A stretch of DNA of 64,000 nt from Strongylocentrotus droebachiensis (GCA_035222895.1 JAVYIG010000872.1:366257-430256); one strand, 5' to 3'. Counted from the stretch's first letter, positions 23,889-37,378 are shown. Numbers and translations: made by a program. The notes: generated by a model from the letters alone, not told the origin.

Positions 23889-25650
23889 GACGTAGACAAA
23901 AGACAGTGAGAGATGGTCAGAAGAGTGATAATACGATAATTTGATGTTCCAAGACAGGTGCAGCCGTATTTGAAATGGCGCCTCATACTTGACGCAAGTG
24001 ACCGTGTCTATTTACTTATGGCGCGAAAAGCACTATTTATTTTTCTAGTACCACTAATATGGGTAAAGAGGTAATTCATGAATATAATAATAACAAATAT
24101 TCAAGGCAGATCTCCAAGACTCTGAGAAACGGAGTATGTTTCAAAAGTGATAAAGCGATAAGGTCCACGATTGCAGGGACACTTTAAATAATACATTTAA
24201 GCTTTATGAACCATGTAAGTTCGTTTTAAGTTGTATTACTATACTAAAATAAAATAAGATGTCATTAAAAAATCAATGGTTGTGTAAAACTTAGAATGAG
24301 AAACTGATTATTTTAGATGAGATGGCTCATCAGGGAGAAGAAAGAAAAGGGAAAATACTATACCGTAGGATACGGTCAATGATCGTTGAAATATTATTAT
24401 ACCAGACATGAAATAATATTTTCAAACAACATTTCACAACATGTCAAGAAAAAAATGTTCTAGGCACCTTACATCTACAGCCATAACTTCTAGGCGAACG
24501 AATATATCATACGGCAGAAAAGAACAACGATACGACACCGATATGACATCGACCGCATTCATCTATTTCGCGGATGACGTCAAGGAAACGAAAATGAATC
24601 GTATTTCGGAGAATTCTTCAGGGGGTGACGATCTGGATTTGATATATCGCGATAAGAACATAGTCATCTTCCAAGCAACGTAAATATGGAGACCCAGATA
24701 GGCGGCGATGATTGCATTCTGCTTATCGAATTAGCATTACATGTATTCTACAACAGATGATTATTTCAGTAACATCCGAATTGAATAGCGTGTAGTCTTA
24801 CGATTTGTTTGTTGTGCTGAAAATGTATCTGGGTTGATAATATTTACTTTAATAATAATAAAAAACGAACGATGATAACAATAACAGCACTTGATATATT
24901 AAGATGAACATAATAGTAATAAAAACAATGATTATAATAATAATAAATAATAATAATAATAAAAAAAGTATATAAAAAAAACAAGAAACACAAAACAGCT
25001 TTAAAAAAACTATGTAGGGAGAGTTTAGTGCTCTATCGACGTTTTATAAGCCTGGAACAAATAAAATGTATAATCGGATAGTAACTGCAAGTAACTGCAA
25101 AACACATTCGTGGCCTATTGATAACGTTCAATATTTACATTTCATCAAGTTAAATACTAAGGAGTAATTAATCCACGAAATTAAAACAATTTAAAACAAA
25201 TATACGCAGTATTCCTCCGTGATCTAGGAAGACTGATACCTCACATTGCGTAAGTTGATTAAAGCATGACGCACCAGAACCTTGCCCGGGGAACTCTGCT
25301 TGCTTATATTTCTCGAAATCTTATTAATTCGGATTATGACTTGGACCGTTCGTTAGTTAAGCGTAACCCTGTCCGGGATGTGTGATACAGCCGAGATACT
25401 AGACTATACCAGAGATATGGAATTGCATAATAACCCCACATGGCTCAAGCTTTAAGGTTTGTGAAACAAATTGAAAGCCGAAACCTCTAGAAAACTCCTT
25501 CAGAGGTAGACGTTGGTATACACTTTGTGTTTTTGTTTTCAGGATAGTATCATTTAAAATGCTTTTAATTAAATTCTTTTATGAGGATGGCACCTAAGAA
25601 TAACATTGTGGCATTGTATTTTCGAGATTATCTGGCTTGAACTGATTATA

Positions 25651-25984
25651 TACTGTGAAAAGGTTGGGCAATATTTGTTCAACCCTTTGCCCAACGTTGT
25701 CCCAATAGTCAACCCAACCATCTTTTGGGCAATATTTAGCCCAGTGGTATTGGTAAACATAAGTACCCTACTTCACACCTGCATACTTGTTTCGTATTTT
25801 GACCAAAATTTGGGCAAAGATATGACCCTTCAACGGCCCGACTACGGTAGCCCACTTGTTGGGAAAATCTTGACCAGCTGTTGGGCCATTGGGAAAAATA
25901 TTGCCAAATAGATGGTTGGGTTGACTTTTGGCACAACGTTGGGCAAAGTGTTGACAAATATTGCCCAATTTTTTTACAGTGTAT
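25651..25984. mobile_element. Palindromic MITE with about 95-bp terminal inverted repeats (TTGGGCAA family)
   Basis: The first about 95 bp (TACTGTGAAAAGGTTGGGCAA onward) is a diverged reverse complement of the last about 95 bp (ending TTGCCCAATTTTTTTACAGTGTA). The match continues through TTTGCCCAACGTTGT and GTCAACCCAACCATCT. The flanks are TATA-like on both sides. The many short overlapping open frames here are translations of TTGGGCAA words, not proteins. Confidence 0.75.
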
Positions 25985-26187
25985 ATTGTTTATGCCATGT
26001 CATAAAGATGGTTTGGTCAGACCAACAAAATATGGCGAATATGGCGTTGCAAAGTGCTTAAGTGGCCTCCATTTTAGAAAAATAGACGTTGACCATTGAT
26101 AATTCTTTGCCAGATTCATTAACCTAGATTTCAGTGATTTGACCGCAACGTGCCAACGGGCATGGGGACAATTATCATAACAACAAA

Positions 26188-26275
26188 AAACAGGGAGAGA
26201 GAGAGAGAGAGAGAGGGGTATATAGAGAGAGGGGGAGGGAGAGGGAGAGGGAGAGACAGGGAGAGAGAGAGGGGA
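26188..26275. repeat. (GA)n microsatellite
   Basis: Interrupted GA/GGGA repeats over about 85 bp. The overlapping frames rich in RE or SL residues on both strands are repeat translations. Confidence 0.9.
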
Positions 26276-26849
26276 ATGAATAAGATAATACGAGCTTCCC
26301 ACTCCACCACTCCAGACACACTCAACGGCCTTGTTCTCTTGCATTTCATTAATTTCATTAACAGAGTAGGACTGCCACTGGTACCCCCCCCCCATGAGAC
26401 CTACGCCCCTTAATAATGCTAGGCCCATGTTACGCCACCGCCTGATAACCAAAGAAATCAAACTTAATTTATTTGATACTACCCGGCAACAAAGTAAATA
26501 AATTACTGAAAGGTGCTTCGAATCACCGATAAAATGCATTTCTTGTCAAAATATATTCTGTAGAATGTGAGGTAAAGGGGAAACATGTCTACAAACCGTA
26601 AAAGGGCCGCATGCAACACGGACAAATATTGCAAAGAGAAAAAATATGTAATTGCTTTGCATTTCCAAGAAAATACACAGCAATTGGAAATAATATTAAA
26701 AATAGATGGTGCCTCAAACAAAATAATATACATAGAGTTTCTCGCAAGTTCAAGGACTCATGATAAAATTACCAGTCAGATTTTATTACCGAAATCTAAG
26801 TCGTTTTGTCCAGATTTTAGGGCATATAATATACACTGTATATACAAAT

Positions 26850-26887
26850 TTATATATATATTATATTGCAAATTTATATATATATGG

Positions 26888-26918
<31 letters not shown>

Positions 26919-26925
26919 TATGTAC
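26850..26925. repeat. (TA)n microsatellite
   Basis: Alternating TA tracts with a central perfect run of about 26 bp near 26889-26910. Can extrude cruciforms. No gene content. Confidence 0.9.
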
Positions 26926-27151
26926 AACTTGAGCTTCACAAGACAATACAATTGATGAATACACCAGTTTCAAGGATTTAATTGGGCAAACCGTTACATT
27001 GCCGTATGGCGTCAAACCCAAACTAACACGGACTCAGTAGCAAAGGTTATAGAGATTAACTAGATCAAACTCTAACTCTCATCAAGCAATATTTTTATCT
27101 TATTTACCTCAGTGATTAAACAGTTTGTTTAGTTAATGTTTCCTATTGCAG

Positions 27152-27192
27152 AGAGGTCATGTTTTTCGCAGTGGACTGTATGTACAGTTTGT
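27152..27192 (+). CDS. Candidate short internal exon, unknown gene
   Basis: 41 bp lie between a very good acceptor (ttaatgtttcctattgcag) and a consensus donor (TTTGT|GTAAGTAT). All three frames are open, so the frame is undetermined. In the reading EVMFFAVDCMYSL it ends in phase 1 and would splice in frame to the candidate at 36007. The product is not recognisable. Confidence 0.25.
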
Positions 27193-27929
27193 GTAAGTAT
27201 CATGATGAGATTAAAAACAAAAATCAATGCTGGAGTCAGTAAACTACAGGTTTTGAATAGGATCTTTTATTTTCTCCTCGGATTCTTAGTTAGCTCTTAA
27301 CTTAAAGCCCGTCTGTACTATTTTGGAGGGATTAGACCACCCAGGGTGGTCACTGACAGGTGGCTATCTCATCAACTCAGCTCTCAATTAACGTACGAAA
27401 AGAGGATCATGGAGGACCAACGGGCACCGCTTAGGCATTGTTTTCTATATAGAGGGAGTAAGTAGCTACAAGTAGTATATATACAGTGGGGCTTTAACTT
27501 TACTTAATACTAAATTAATATTCCTGACCTGATTTGCAAGCATTATGAAATGAGAACGTGATACGGATACGGTGGAATAAAGGAAAGGAGGATTAAAGGT
27601 AAACCACAAACAAACTTCGAACATCAATGAATATTAGTTCGCAAATATGATAAAACAGTTTTTATCAGGGATTCTTTATCATCCCATTCAATGCGCGATG
27701 TTCATTTACTAATCTACCAAACTAATTAACAAATAGGAGTACTCCGCCAAATTAAGAAGGAAAAAACAGAATTATGATGCTGGATTCGTTTTGCATGCTC
27801 TTATTTGTTAAAAGTCAAAGACAAATTATAAATCGATTATTCTTGATTTGAAGAGGGTTTGCTATGGGAATGCCCGATGGTGTTTTTTTCACGCTGCTTT
27901 CTTCAGGCGTATGAGACGGAGAGGAAGAG

Positions 27930-27937
27930 AAAAAGAA

Positions 27938-27987
<50 letters not shown>

Positions 27988-28082
27988 GTAAGGGGAGAAA
28001 GAAAGAGAAGGAAAAGATATATAGATTATGTATGTATGTCTGTGCGTGTGTGCGTGTGGGTGTGTGTGTGTGTGTGTATATA
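27930..28082. repeat. (GA)n then (GT)n microsatellites
   Basis: An AG-rich tract at about 27930-27984 is followed by TGTGTG/GTGTGC repeats at about 28035-28082 and again near 28145-28185. Overlapping frames rich in THTH or SLSL are artefacts. Confidence 0.9.
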
Positions 28083-28679
28083 TGTCACGTGTACGTATAT
28101 GTGTGGAGGTAGAGTATTTTCGCCAAATCGAGAACACGCGTCAGGCTGTGTGGGTGTGTGGTGTGTGTATGTGTATGTGTGAGTGTTAATTGCATTAATG
28201 ATAGACTTCAAGGTCGTTTTCATGACACTCTGGGGCCTCTGAAGCATTCTTTCACATGACTGTGTGTGAATATAATTATATATCACAGCAATCTCCGATT
28301 TATCCATATTTAATGCCCCATTTGACCCATCATTGGATAAGCAAACTGACGATAAAATCACAAAACTTCGCATATATTTCTCTTACATTCCTGACCAAAT
28401 AGCCAATCGTGTAGCCTACAGGGTGATCAGAAAACAAGCCGACAAAATAATTTATAATAAACAGAGCACGATGATAAATGCTTATTGATTATTCATACTC
28501 CTCACGCCAGAGACGTCTAATTTCACTGCTCTGTTGAACTCTTGAGAGAATGTCCAGCGTTAGACGATGACCAACCCCCATCACTACTCTTCACGCTTCT
28601 CCGTCTCTATTTTTCGAAATATTCACAAAACACACGTTTATGCTTTTTGTTTTTGTTTTTGTTTATATTTTGTTTTTTG

Positions 28680-28762
28680 TATTTGTATTATTATTATTAT
28701 TATTATCTTCTTTTTCTTCTTTTCCTTCTTTTCCTTTTTTTTTCGGGGGGGGGGGGGGGGGA
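28680..28762. repeat. (TTA)n, pyrimidine tract and poly-G run
   Basis: ATT repeats at 28687-28706 and a TTC/TTT pyrimidine tract to 28743, then a run of 18 G at 28745-28762. Frames across this on both strands are low-complexity artefacts. Confidence 0.85.
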
Positions 28763-29828
28763 GTGATATTTTTGTATAAAGTCCAGCGTGGTTTTTTTTA
28801 AACCCCGAGCTCCGTTCTGTTTTATCTACCCATTCACCTACGTTCAAAATATGATCACGATAATTAATTCTTGAGATATTCGCTAGCCAATTCCTAAGCC
28901 TTTCTCATTATTCTCCTTGAAATATTTTTATAAAATATTGTTTTATTTTAAATAAATTAAAAATGAAAAAGAACGAGTAAGAAATGCTTGTGGATAGATA
29001 CCACACATAATAGTAAACTCATAACATTTCCATGATTAACTTGACTCCTATAGTCAAATATCCAATTGAAGAATAATTAAAAATTAGAAATTATATACTT
29101 GTATAGGTGTTATGCACTCATTTGAATATTATAATTAAGCACTGTCATAATTATGTGCCATTGGGTTAACTGTCATGATGTCATAACACTACTAACTTTT
29201 TTTCGTAATATAATGCAGCATGCACATCAATGTTTGTTCCATAGAATAAAACGCAACTCGAGGTTATAGATGAAAGGGGCTAAAATAGCGCTAACTAAAG
29301 GCAAATTTTGACTTGTACCTTTAATTCTAAAATTTGAATTTGATTCCCTTGTCTAAATAAAAAGTAAATGAAAATTTGTTATAGCGCAAACTCTCAGCTA
29401 CAGCAATATCAATATTAGGCAGAAAATCGAGAAGAAACAAGCGAGACATTGTCAAAAGAACATTGAGAATTATTACGTCATTAACTAAAAATATAAGATC
29501 TTAATTATAATTGCAATACGATGACGTCATTACCTTTGTTAAGCAAACATGATGCATGAAACCACATTTACACTCAAGTCCTTTCAGATTATTCAAAAGA
29601 AATTGGGGGTCATCGGCCATTCTGAGGATCTATGGCAGATTCAAATTCGGCCATTTTTACATTTTTGTTTTTGCCATTTTTAGCACTTTTAAAGCCATTT
29701 TGGGAATTGAATGGTCAAATTAAAGGGTCTACTAATGCGTTAGAATTGTCTAGAATAGGATCAGGAACTCAAATTGTGTGATCGGTAAAAGGGTGTCTTT
29801 AGCATTCATTGGGCAGACGAGAAAAAAA

Positions 29829-29856
29829 ATACGCGCGCGCGTGCGCGTGTGCGCGA
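29829..29856. repeat. Alternating purine-pyrimidine CG/TG tract
   Basis: About 26 bp of alternating ACGCGCGCGCGTGCGCGTGTGCGCG, the class of sequence most prone to left-handed Z-DNA. It stands out in an AT-rich surrounding. Confidence 0.8.
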
Positions 29857-31454
29857 ATTTTTCACAAAATAATGCTCAAAATGGCCTGAAACTATATGCA
29901 AAATTAATTCGAGACAATCTGTTTATTTGGCGCATGAACGGTCACGTGGACATAACGCGTGTATTCGATTTGTTGATATGCTGCGCAATTACTTGAAGTG
30001 TCATGATATGAAATATGAAATTATTATTCTATTTCTTGTAGGAGATATGCAAAATTAACAAAATGGCGCATAGATGACGTCACATATTTACAAATGACCC
30101 TGACAAGGGTCTACCATTGTGTCAAGTTTGAAGGAAAATACAATTGCCGATCTGTAGATATCTGTTTCACAAGTAAATGTAAAGAAAGACAAAAACTGAA
30201 TACAATTCTGACGAATCTAAGAGGTGATTATGAACAGTAATTATACATACCACCTAAAAAGAAAAAAAACGACTTTATGTGATAATACAGCTTTCTACAT
30301 CAACACAAAAAATGGACGGAAAAATTACATGAATAAAAAGAATGAAAAAGTGAGAGCATATTGTAGCTTCATTTCATCCAAAATTTAATGTGACAAACAT
30401 ACCACCGCCCGACGCCTGGCCCCCTTATCATTGAAAGGGATAGACAATATTGAAAGGCGTTGAAAATGGAGAAAATGAATACGCAGCATATCAAGTGGAC
30501 TAGACAAATACTAGAAAGAGAAAAACTACTCAAAATTCGCATTTCTTGACGGCTGCCTTAGAAAAGCTCTTCAGACGGCAAATGACCGGAAAAATAACCA
30601 CAACACCAGAGGTATGGAGAAAACATAATCCGTTATCATCGATTATTCATACTTTTCCCTACAGGCATGCATCTTTTTACCAGTATTATTTCTTGCTGAT
30701 GATTTCTCGTAACTTTTCTTCTATCCCACTCTCTCACTCTCTTTCTCTTCCTTTCTTTCTTTATATCTTTTTGTATCTCTCTTTCCATTCATTTATCTTA
30801 TTCTTTTGCTAGTTTTTCTCTCTCTCTCTTCTCTCTCTTTTCTTAGGTCATCTTATGTCTTAATGTATTTTTTTTTATCTATCTTCATGTCTTTCTCTCT
30901 CTCTCTCTCTCACTCTCCCTCCCACTCTCTTCCTGTGAATCAATATCTGTATCTGTCTTTCTATCCTCCATTATATCCTTTTCTCTCTATTTTTTTCGGC
31001 CTTTCTATTTTTTCTTTCTCTTTCTCAATTTTGTTTGTGGTCAAAATGATATCTCTCACTTTCTTTTTATTTCTTGTAATTGTTTGTGTCTCTTAAATTG
31101 ATATTACAATCAAATATTTAAATTCACTACATTTTTCTATGTGTCTTATATCATGTTCGGTAAGAACTGTAAATCTAATTATTCCACCATAAAAATACTG
31201 ATCATTTATTAAGAAACTCAACAAATTATATTTCTATCTAAAATGTTTCTTATCTATATATCTTTTCTCTATGCCTATTGGCCCCTCTTTCTCCTTTTCT
31301 ATATTTCCTTCTGTCTGCCTTACCCTCTGTTTCTCGCTTGTTTTATCTTTATCTATCTCTTATCCTCTCGCCCTCCCTCTCTCCATCTCTTTCTCGTACC
31401 ATAAACCAATGACCTGGGACACAAAGCCTGAGGATCAAGATGATAAATGCTCAC

Positions 31455-31567
31455 CGAATCTAGCATAATAACCGTCAGCGGGTCCCCATTTGTTTGGGAA
31501 GTAATTGAAACAGCTACATAATGAGTACCTCGGCACATTTCATATGCTGCGCGGCTGATTGCAAATG
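31455..31567 (-). CDS. Candidate internal exon, unknown gene
   Basis: 113 bp lie between a good acceptor (gaattttgtgtgctgtcag) and a donor (GATTCG|GTGAGC). The frame entered in phase 1 is open throughout 37 codons, including FAISRAAYEMCRGTHYVAV and TNGDPLTVIMLDS, and ends in phase 0. The entry phase matches that left by the first exon at 60607-60505. I recognise no family. It may be chance. Confidence 0.27.
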
Positions 31568-31873
31568 CTGACAGCACACAAAATTCAATAATGCTTCCTG
31601 AAGTTACTTCGTGATCGGAAGTCGTGTTCTCTTTTATGTCATTCTCTCAAATAGAGATAATTCATCGAGGTTTGCAATATTATTGATGCGTCATTATATG
31701 TCATAATCGCTCCTGGATTCGTAAGTCCTATTCGTAACTCAAAACGATTTAAATTGTAGATTCGAACTGGTAACGTTTAGGTGGGATTGAATACACTTTG
31801 CTCCTGCCTCCCCTTGCAAATTAGTGATCATGATTGTATTTATCACTGCACATAGACGTATATGCTATTCACA

Positions 31874-32164
31874 TCACTTAAGTCGAACCTGCCACATGAA
31901 AATATCATATTCACCGTCTAGGAAATACAATACAGCCGGCGTATATTGGTATAGTCTGTGAGTACATAATAAATGTCTCTTGTAAATCCAGAGAAATTGA
32001 GACGGGGGTAGAAAATAGCAGAACTCTGCATGGATTTCAAAAAGCTGCATGTAGATCTCCGAAGACGGAACTGATGAAATGTCAGGCAAGCTGACACCTG
32101 GCGTCGGCTTCCACTTCGGGATCACATGCATGCCGACAATGCCCGTCTCGTAACCCGACATAGA
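31874..32164 (-). other. GC3-rich open stretch of unknown meaning
   Basis: Minus-strand frame with an ATG at 32161 that begins MSGYETGIVGMHVIPKWKP. The first about 50 codons have higher third-position GC than the surrounding DNA, then the sequence decays. No convincing acceptor precedes it. Possible donor-like CCAG|GTGTCA near 32096. It may be an exon fragment or a chance frame. Confidence 0.2.
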
Positions 32165-34394
32165 TGAAATATAGATATCAGGGTAATTTTATTATGGTTG
32201 ATAACATAATGTTTATAAAGGGAAGCCCATGTCTGCACACCTAACATTTCACTTGAAATTGACAACAATTTTCTAACGTATGCTTGATCTCATGTTATTC
32301 CTTATATAGAGAGTAAGTGATTTGGTAGGTTACCAGTCTAAATAAGTGTCATTAATGTATCACGTGTTTTATTAGACAAGTTACGAAGATAAGACATGCG
32401 GTCTAACGACACCCCTTTGTACATCATTGCAAAGGTGAAATCGTCAATAATAATTTAAGATTTGATCTGCATATTTATGAATATATGGATGACAAATGTC
32501 CCAGTACAAGCTCCATTGTCTTCTAATGCTACCATGTTTCCACAATTTTATGGAATGTCCAATTAATAAAACTTGTGTAACCTGTATTACCATTGTGGAC
32601 GTCAACACCATTTCTTGTTTGGCACATGTACCTCAATAGTTAATTCATAGCAAAGTTTTCATTGTCGACGTCTTTTATTCCCACCCTTCGCCCTGACTGT
32701 CTGGCTTTCTCTAACACTTTTTATACTTTCCTCTTCGCCCTCCTGTGTTTCTCTCTTCACATCATATTTACCCTTTCCAAAGCTCTATCATTCTCTTTGT
32801 CTCTAAAATAATTCATGTTGAAAGGAATTTCTAGCAAGTTCTTGGCTATAGATTAGATTGGTTAAGCATCACGAAACATCGAGCAATTAAGTTAAAAGAT
32901 GCGCATGAAGTTCACAGCGTGTTGAATTATGGCATCATTAAGTTAAAATGAGAAACACATGAGTGTAATGAATTCATCACGTGTTTGATTAGACAAAGTA
33001 CGGAGATGGGACTCAAGACAGTCTATCGCAATCTTTATTATGCCATCCTCATCAAGATAATGAAAAAGAGCACACATACGCACACACACGCACACACACG
33101 CATAAGTCTCATCAGCAAATTAAAGCGTAGTGGGTGTGAATATAGTGAGAACTAGACTCCAACCGAATAACTTGGCTCAAGCTGAAGATAATGATAGAAA
33201 TACAATATATCCGATCGAAGAAAAAAATACGAAAAGGAGAGACAAAGAAATACAAGTTAATGATAACTGAAAGGAGAGAAGGTGTCGTGATATAAGAATG
33301 ATGTGGAACTGTTTCAAGAAAAATCGAATAAATTTTGAGAATTTCAATAATCAAACCAACTGATTTTGACATAATTACGAGGAATATGTGGGTTAATGCT
33401 ATATTTTCACCACAAATGAATTGATTGTATGCGGTTGAAAGTAATGTGTTATCATGACATTTCTAATGTGGATCAGGAAAGCCAAGAGGCAGATACAATT
33501 TCATCTCTATTTCTTTCTTATATCTCTTTTCCCCCCTTTTCCTCCCTCCATTTTCTTCCCGCACAGAAGTTGTTTGTTTCGTGACTGTGAGAATCTCCAA
33601 TGCACGTTGCACACAAGATGTAATATTTTAATATAATGCATGCAGTGCCATGTAAGTAGATCATCCTCGTTAAAATATTATAAAAAGAGGCCTTCCACAA
33701 TATTCGAAGCAGGTTTAAGAGACTACATTAGAATTAGTCATGAATAAGTAAACAAAAACAAAACAAAAACAATATCTCTCGCACGGGCCTTGTTCTAAAA
33801 TAAGGGAAAAAACATCTTTCTTGATATTGGTTTATATAGATAATTTCTAGTGATAAGATATGACAAATAGAGCGGCAAATTATTGCAAGAGATTACAAGT
33901 CGTTGACAGAATGTGACACTATGTAATAACCAGCCAATAATTATCCAGACGAATATGAGACCGTACATTTTAAAGAGAACATGGAGTTTTCGATAAATGA
34001 AGATAAATTCTAAGCTTTATCATTTCTTTTTTTGTATCTCAGTTTTGGAAGAATATCATTGTAGGAATGTCTTCTAAACACCAATGAAAAGGATGGCTCT
34101 TTAAATGCCTTCATGTTATAAATATGACGAGAAATAGCTGACACGTTTGGACCAAATTTCAGGCGAGACTTGCGTTTGTGTGTACCTCATTATGCCAATA
34201 TTGTGTGCAGTGTGTACGATTTTCAGCAAGAATGCGTCATCATCTCTCCATTTTGATAATTTCAAAACCTAACATGCAGAGTATACATCCATTCTGATGA
34301 ACTACATATTCAACCTTTTCCAATTGCTTACAGACAGTTCCTTTCTCAAAGTAATCGCATGACCAGTACTCAAGTTTATCTGGGGGAAAGATCT

Positions 34395-34665
34395 GAGAAG
34401 GTGACCACGACTGCCCTCCGATTCGAACGTAATTACATTTGCCCCAACCTCATATTCCAAACCTGAATTTCTCCTGCGTTATAACTCCTAATTTATCCCG
34501 CTCGTTATTTCTCTCATATATCTTGACATGTAACTGACCACGGCCGCGTTCCGATTCCAGCATATATTTGCCCCTGCCTCATATTCCCATTCTTCAGCGT
34601 TATTACCCCTAATTTGCCCTGCTCATTCTTTCTCTCATATATCTTGACATGGCATGTCACGAGTG
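34395..34665. repeat. Diverged tandem duplication, about 130-bp units
   Basis: Two copies (about 34395-34530 and 34535-34665) share CCGATTC, TTGCCCC, CTCATATTCC, CTAATTT and an identical TCTCTCATATATCTTGACATG block. Divergence suggests an old duplication. Confidence 0.65.
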
Positions 34666-35054
34666 ATGTGCCTTAATAACCAGTGAGTCACTGGGCAGAG
34701 AAAGAGAACCGGCTCGCATCTTCTATCTCAATAACAATAATTCTCGAAATGAGATATTTAATGGCCACTGTGGGCATATACGGAGACTTTTGATGGTAGA
34801 AGAAGGGGGAGTGGATCTTTTCAAGTGCATTTAACTGAAATCTTGATTTGCGGAGAGGAATTAGGGCATCTCTATAACTCTGACGAAAAGGAAATTTTCA
34901 ATGACCTAGTCCATAATCATCTATTAAAATGTGCGAACATAAAAACGATGCATTAACTTACTCTGTTCACATTAATGTATATTTCATATTTAATGTAATT
35001 TGTAGATTTATTTGCACTTTTTTTGTTCTGTTTAATATGTTATTGTTTGTCATT

Positions 35055-35135
35055 GTATTTTGTTTGTTATAGCGCTTAGAGACTTCGGTGGTAAGCGCTT
35101 TATAAGCACCGGTTTTATTATTATTATTACGTCAT
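35055..35135. repeat. SINE/MITE-like tail with paired GCGCTT words and (ATT)n
   Basis: TAGCGCTTAGAGACTTCGG is followed by GTAAGCGCTTTATAAGCACCGG and an ATT repeat. The two AGCGCTT words can pair. Related to the fragment at 9733. Confidence 0.4.
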
Positions 35136-36006
35136 TTGAACATTATTTTATTGGGGTATACAATAGTGGTGTTTAAAAAAATGCCCTCCAGTTGTCTTTT
35201 TCGAAAGTCTTTGAAAACACGTTTTTGTTAATTTATTGCCATATTATAAGTGTATATTAGAGTATGTTGTCCGTTGTAATTGATAATCAATGGGCAAAGT
35301 CTCAAAAGCCCGTTAGATCATCCAGTGGACGGGGTCTTAAACTAACCCTCTACCCCCCCCCCCTCCGCGTGTACGAGAGAGGCTATATAGCCGCAGGATA
35401 ACTCCTGTATGTCATCTGGACACTTGAGAGTGGCTATACTGAACTTCACTACTATACACATTGCTGCAGGAAAGAGATGATACCCGTGCAGTCAATAATA
35501 AATAAAATGCCTCGATCACAAATATAATCATTAATGGATGACTCATATTTCAAAATATCAAAATAACTAAGAATTTTGACATTTTCAGGGTTACCTATTA
35601 AAAAAACATTTACTCTTTCATTTATAGGCGGGAAATGATTACCTAAAACATGTTTTACATTCAACAATGACAAAAATGATGTAGATGTTCAGAAGTATTC
35701 GAAACAAAATCAGAATTATGTACGATATTAATATATTTATAATAAATAAAATAACAATTACATGATTTTTTATTTGTCCTTTGCATGAACATTTTTTAAA
35801 TCACAGATATCCCCTCATCGAGTTTCGAGAAAGATATTTCAAAGAATTTCCATAAGATGTCACCAGGCACCCAAACCCAAAAAGGTATTTAAAAAAAATT
35901 AGTAGTACCTTTAATATGCATAAACATACGAGCTATATTCGTTTTCAGTTCTTGTACGAAAATCTTTCTACAAATTATTGACTCATGACTTTATCGCTAT
36001 CCATAG

Positions 36007-36062
36007 GTACAGAAATGCAATACGTGCAAAATTCACACATCTCTGCTATAAACATGGAATTG
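36007..36062 (+). CDS. Candidate internal exon, unknown gene
   Basis: 56 bp lie between an acceptor (tttatcgctatccatag) and a strong donor (GAATTG|GTAAGC). The frame entered in phase 1 reads TEMQYVQNSHISAINMEL and leaves phase 0, exactly the phase needed by the better candidate at 37379. Unknown family; splice sites and phase are the only support. Confidence 0.3.
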
Positions 36063-36954
36063 GTAAGCATATCCAAAGGGCTGCATTGTAAATCGCAAAC
36101 CGCATGTAGACTCTAGTACCACCGCCGAAATTGAACGACTTTGGCATAAACTCATTTGCGGTGTCCACGGCTATACATGAAATGAGCTGTAAAGCTTATA
36201 CCGATGTACTTTCAAAGAATGTTGAGCGCAAACAGTCCATCTCCTAAAACGATGCTTTTCATTTCCTAAATAGAGAGCACTTTCCCCCTCACATATTTTA
36301 TCGTATTATGTTCTTGGCGTAGCACAAGTTTTCCTTTTCGCATTTCGTCTATTTTTTGAAGAAATTACTGTACTTTTTATTGAGAATTATTCACCTTTTA
36401 TCGAAAAGAAATAAAGGTAAATTTCAAATCAAATTAAGAAAAAGATGATACAACTAAAGCTAATTTCAACTCTAGCATAAAACGAAATTACACGAACTGA
36501 CTAATTGATTTTCAAAACCATGCGGGCTACCTCCTTAGATTTGTAAACACCGTTTCCCATCAGTCCATACGAACTATGAGAGGTATAAGAAAGACTCGTA
36601 ATTCTTTTACCGGCGTGCTAATGACCATAACAGGCCTAATACGTTTCCACCTGCTTCAAAGCACGAATAGAACAATAACCGATTAATCTTATTCAAGCAG
36701 TTAATTCGATCGTGCTAAAAGAAAAGATTAAGGTGGTCTACACACCTTTCCGCCGATGAACTGAATTAGACCTAAGCATAAATTAATTTATACGAGTCTC
36801 CGGGTTTTTATGGAACGTGCTCTAAATTATTTTCTTTGAAAGATATTTAATCGCCATGCAGAAGGTCTATTTTCCCTTGACTTTGAACTGTTTTATTGCA
36901 CATAATGGGTGAAAAATTATCATGATATTAAATGTGTGGGGTCTCTCTTACCCG

Positions 36955-36985
<31 letters not shown>

Positions 36986-37031
36986 ACTCACTCAAACACA
37001 CACACACACACGCACACGCACACTCACCTTT

Positions 37032-37077
<46 letters not shown>

Positions 37078-37181
37078 ACTCACTCAAACACACACACACA
37101 CGCACACACACGCACACACACGCACACACGCATACACACACGCACACTCACCTTTTCTCTCTCTTTCTCTCTCTCTCCACC
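36955..37181. repeat. Compound duplicated (CT)n(CA)n microsatellite
   Basis: A block of TCTCTC...ACTCACTCAAACACACAC...CACTCACCTTTT occurs twice in tandem (from about 36955 and about 37025). All overlapping frames with SLSL or THTH runs are artefacts of this array. Confidence 0.95.
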
Positions 37182-37378
37182 ATTAAGTTTCTCTTCTTGT
37201 GTTCATTTCGCAAATCTTTTTATAAGTTAGTTATGTCACCTGCATGCGCGAAATGCTGTTTTATATCATCTTGATAATAATTCAGCTCGCATGATGTGAA
37301 ACACTGATATTATCACATACCTCGATCTATTAATTTTATTTTGAGTCATTAATATATTACATACTTATATTCTTGCAG

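Larger units (their letters stand above)
18062..25650. other. Long stretch without confident genes
   Basis: AT-rich sequence with a (TC)n tract at 23512-23533, an (AG)n tract at 23841-23884, poly-C runs at 23189-23198 and 23291-23306, and AAT repeats at 24935-24960. Slightly GC-rich islands occur at 20880-21140, 22580-22800 and 23590-23780. Two splice-like candidates on the minus strand (21469-21412 and a donor at 22593) are listed separately. Nothing else was recognised. Confidence 0.5.

Noticed and set aside
26000..26539. 179-codon minus frame
   Set aside because: Its centre is GA-repeat translation and its ends are unrelated AT-rich DNA.
35452..35673. 73-codon minus frame with an acceptor-like TTTTAG inside
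   Set aside because: AT-rich, begins at a non-ATG codon, no donor and no recognisable motif.
36909..37274. Long plus-strand open frames of 84-121 codons
   Set aside because: They are translations of (CT)n and (CA)n arrays (SLSL, THTH); open in three frames at once.
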